A program made the translations under genes and the position numbers. A stretch of 5,896 bases of DNA. Source: an uncultured Ruaniaceae bacterium. GTDB taxonomy: Bacteria; Actinomycetota; Actinomycetes; Actinomycetales; Beutenbergiaceae. The DNA is taken from positions 1 through 5,896 of the forward strand of contig CAMXUZ010000045.1 in assembly GCA_947251855.1 (NCBI GenBank). The letters are read 5' to 3'. Below the pieces are notes generated by a model, which worked only from the letters and a program-made list of their open reading frames with translations, had not been told where the DNA came from and made no database searches. This document shows positions 5,830 through 5,896 of the stretch, piece after piece (the first letter of the stretch is position 1; every line of letters begins with the position of its first letter).

Positions 5830-5896
5830 ATGTCTACCACGGACTCTGGAAGTCACTCCCATGTGCACTTGGAGAGGGACATTAGCACACGCCTCA
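5830..5896 (+). CDS. Start of a divergently transcribed gene, product unknown, 3' end outside window
   Basis: An ATG with an ideal GGAGG upstream opens a frame that stays open to the window edge; 22 codons are visible, beginning MSTTDSGSHSHVHLER. The hydrophilic, Ser/His-rich leader followed by a charged, helix-prone stretch gives no domain identity. Position suggests a regulator of the ndm operon (a GntR-type N-terminus would be compatible) or another methylpurine gene, but that is a guess from context only. It is separated from the NdmC-like start by 80 nt containing an inverted repeat, the usual layout of a divergently encoded regulator and its target. Confidence 0.6.
   Translation, partial: MSTTDSGSHSHVHLERDISTRL

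Noticed and set aside
5828..5884. Inverted repeat TAATGTC / GACATTA.
   Set aside because: Seven-base arms 43 nt apart inside a coding start are easily due to chance and have no supporting context.

Overview
The window reads as part of a high-GC Gram-positive (actinobacterial) genome. The main clue is a recognisable S-(hydroxymethyl)mycothiol dehydrogenase, since mycothiol is the actinobacterial thiol cofactor. GC-rich codon use in that gene fits. I cannot name a genus.

Layout: five genes lie head to tail on the minus strand, transcribed from right to left. In transcription order they are a Rieske-less oxygenase resembling NdmC (4841-5749), a Rieske/FMN/plant-type ferredoxin fusion reductase resembling NdmD (3098-4840), a GST-fold protein resembling NdmE (2459-3085), an NCS2 purine permease (1077-2462), and mycothiol-dependent formaldehyde dehydrogenase (979 leftwards, running off the left edge). 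The first four are packed tightly: TGA directly followed by ATG, then a 12-nt gap, then an ATGA overlap. The fifth follows a 97-nt gap that holds a palindrome and a possible promoter of its own. A divergent plus-strand gene starts at 5830 with a near-ideal Shine-Dalgarno site and runs off the right edge. The short region between it and the oxygenase gene holds a strong inverted repeat that covers the oxygenase ribosome binding site.

Interpretation: the first three genes match, by domain architecture and by motifs recalled from Pseudomonas putida CBB5, the NdmCDE complex that removes the N7-methyl group of 7-methylxanthine. In that scheme NADH electrons pass through FMN and the plant-type [2Fe-2S] cluster to the Rieske cluster of NdmD, and then to the mononuclear iron of NdmC, which has no Rieske cluster. 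The permease would import the methylpurine. Each demethylation releases formaldehyde, and the mycothiol-dependent dehydrogenase is the actinobacterial counterpart of the glutathione-dependent enzyme expected in a proteobacterium. Import, N-demethylation and formaldehyde removal are therefore all encoded in less than 6 kb. The exact substrate is not proven by sequence. 7-methylxanthine is the best guess, and other N-methylated purines or heterocycles remain possible. No NdmA- or NdmB-type (Rieske-containing) oxygenase is visible here.

The formaldehyde dehydrogenase is markedly richer in GC than the four upstream genes. This suggests that a transferred demethylase/transport module sits next to a host-type detoxification gene.
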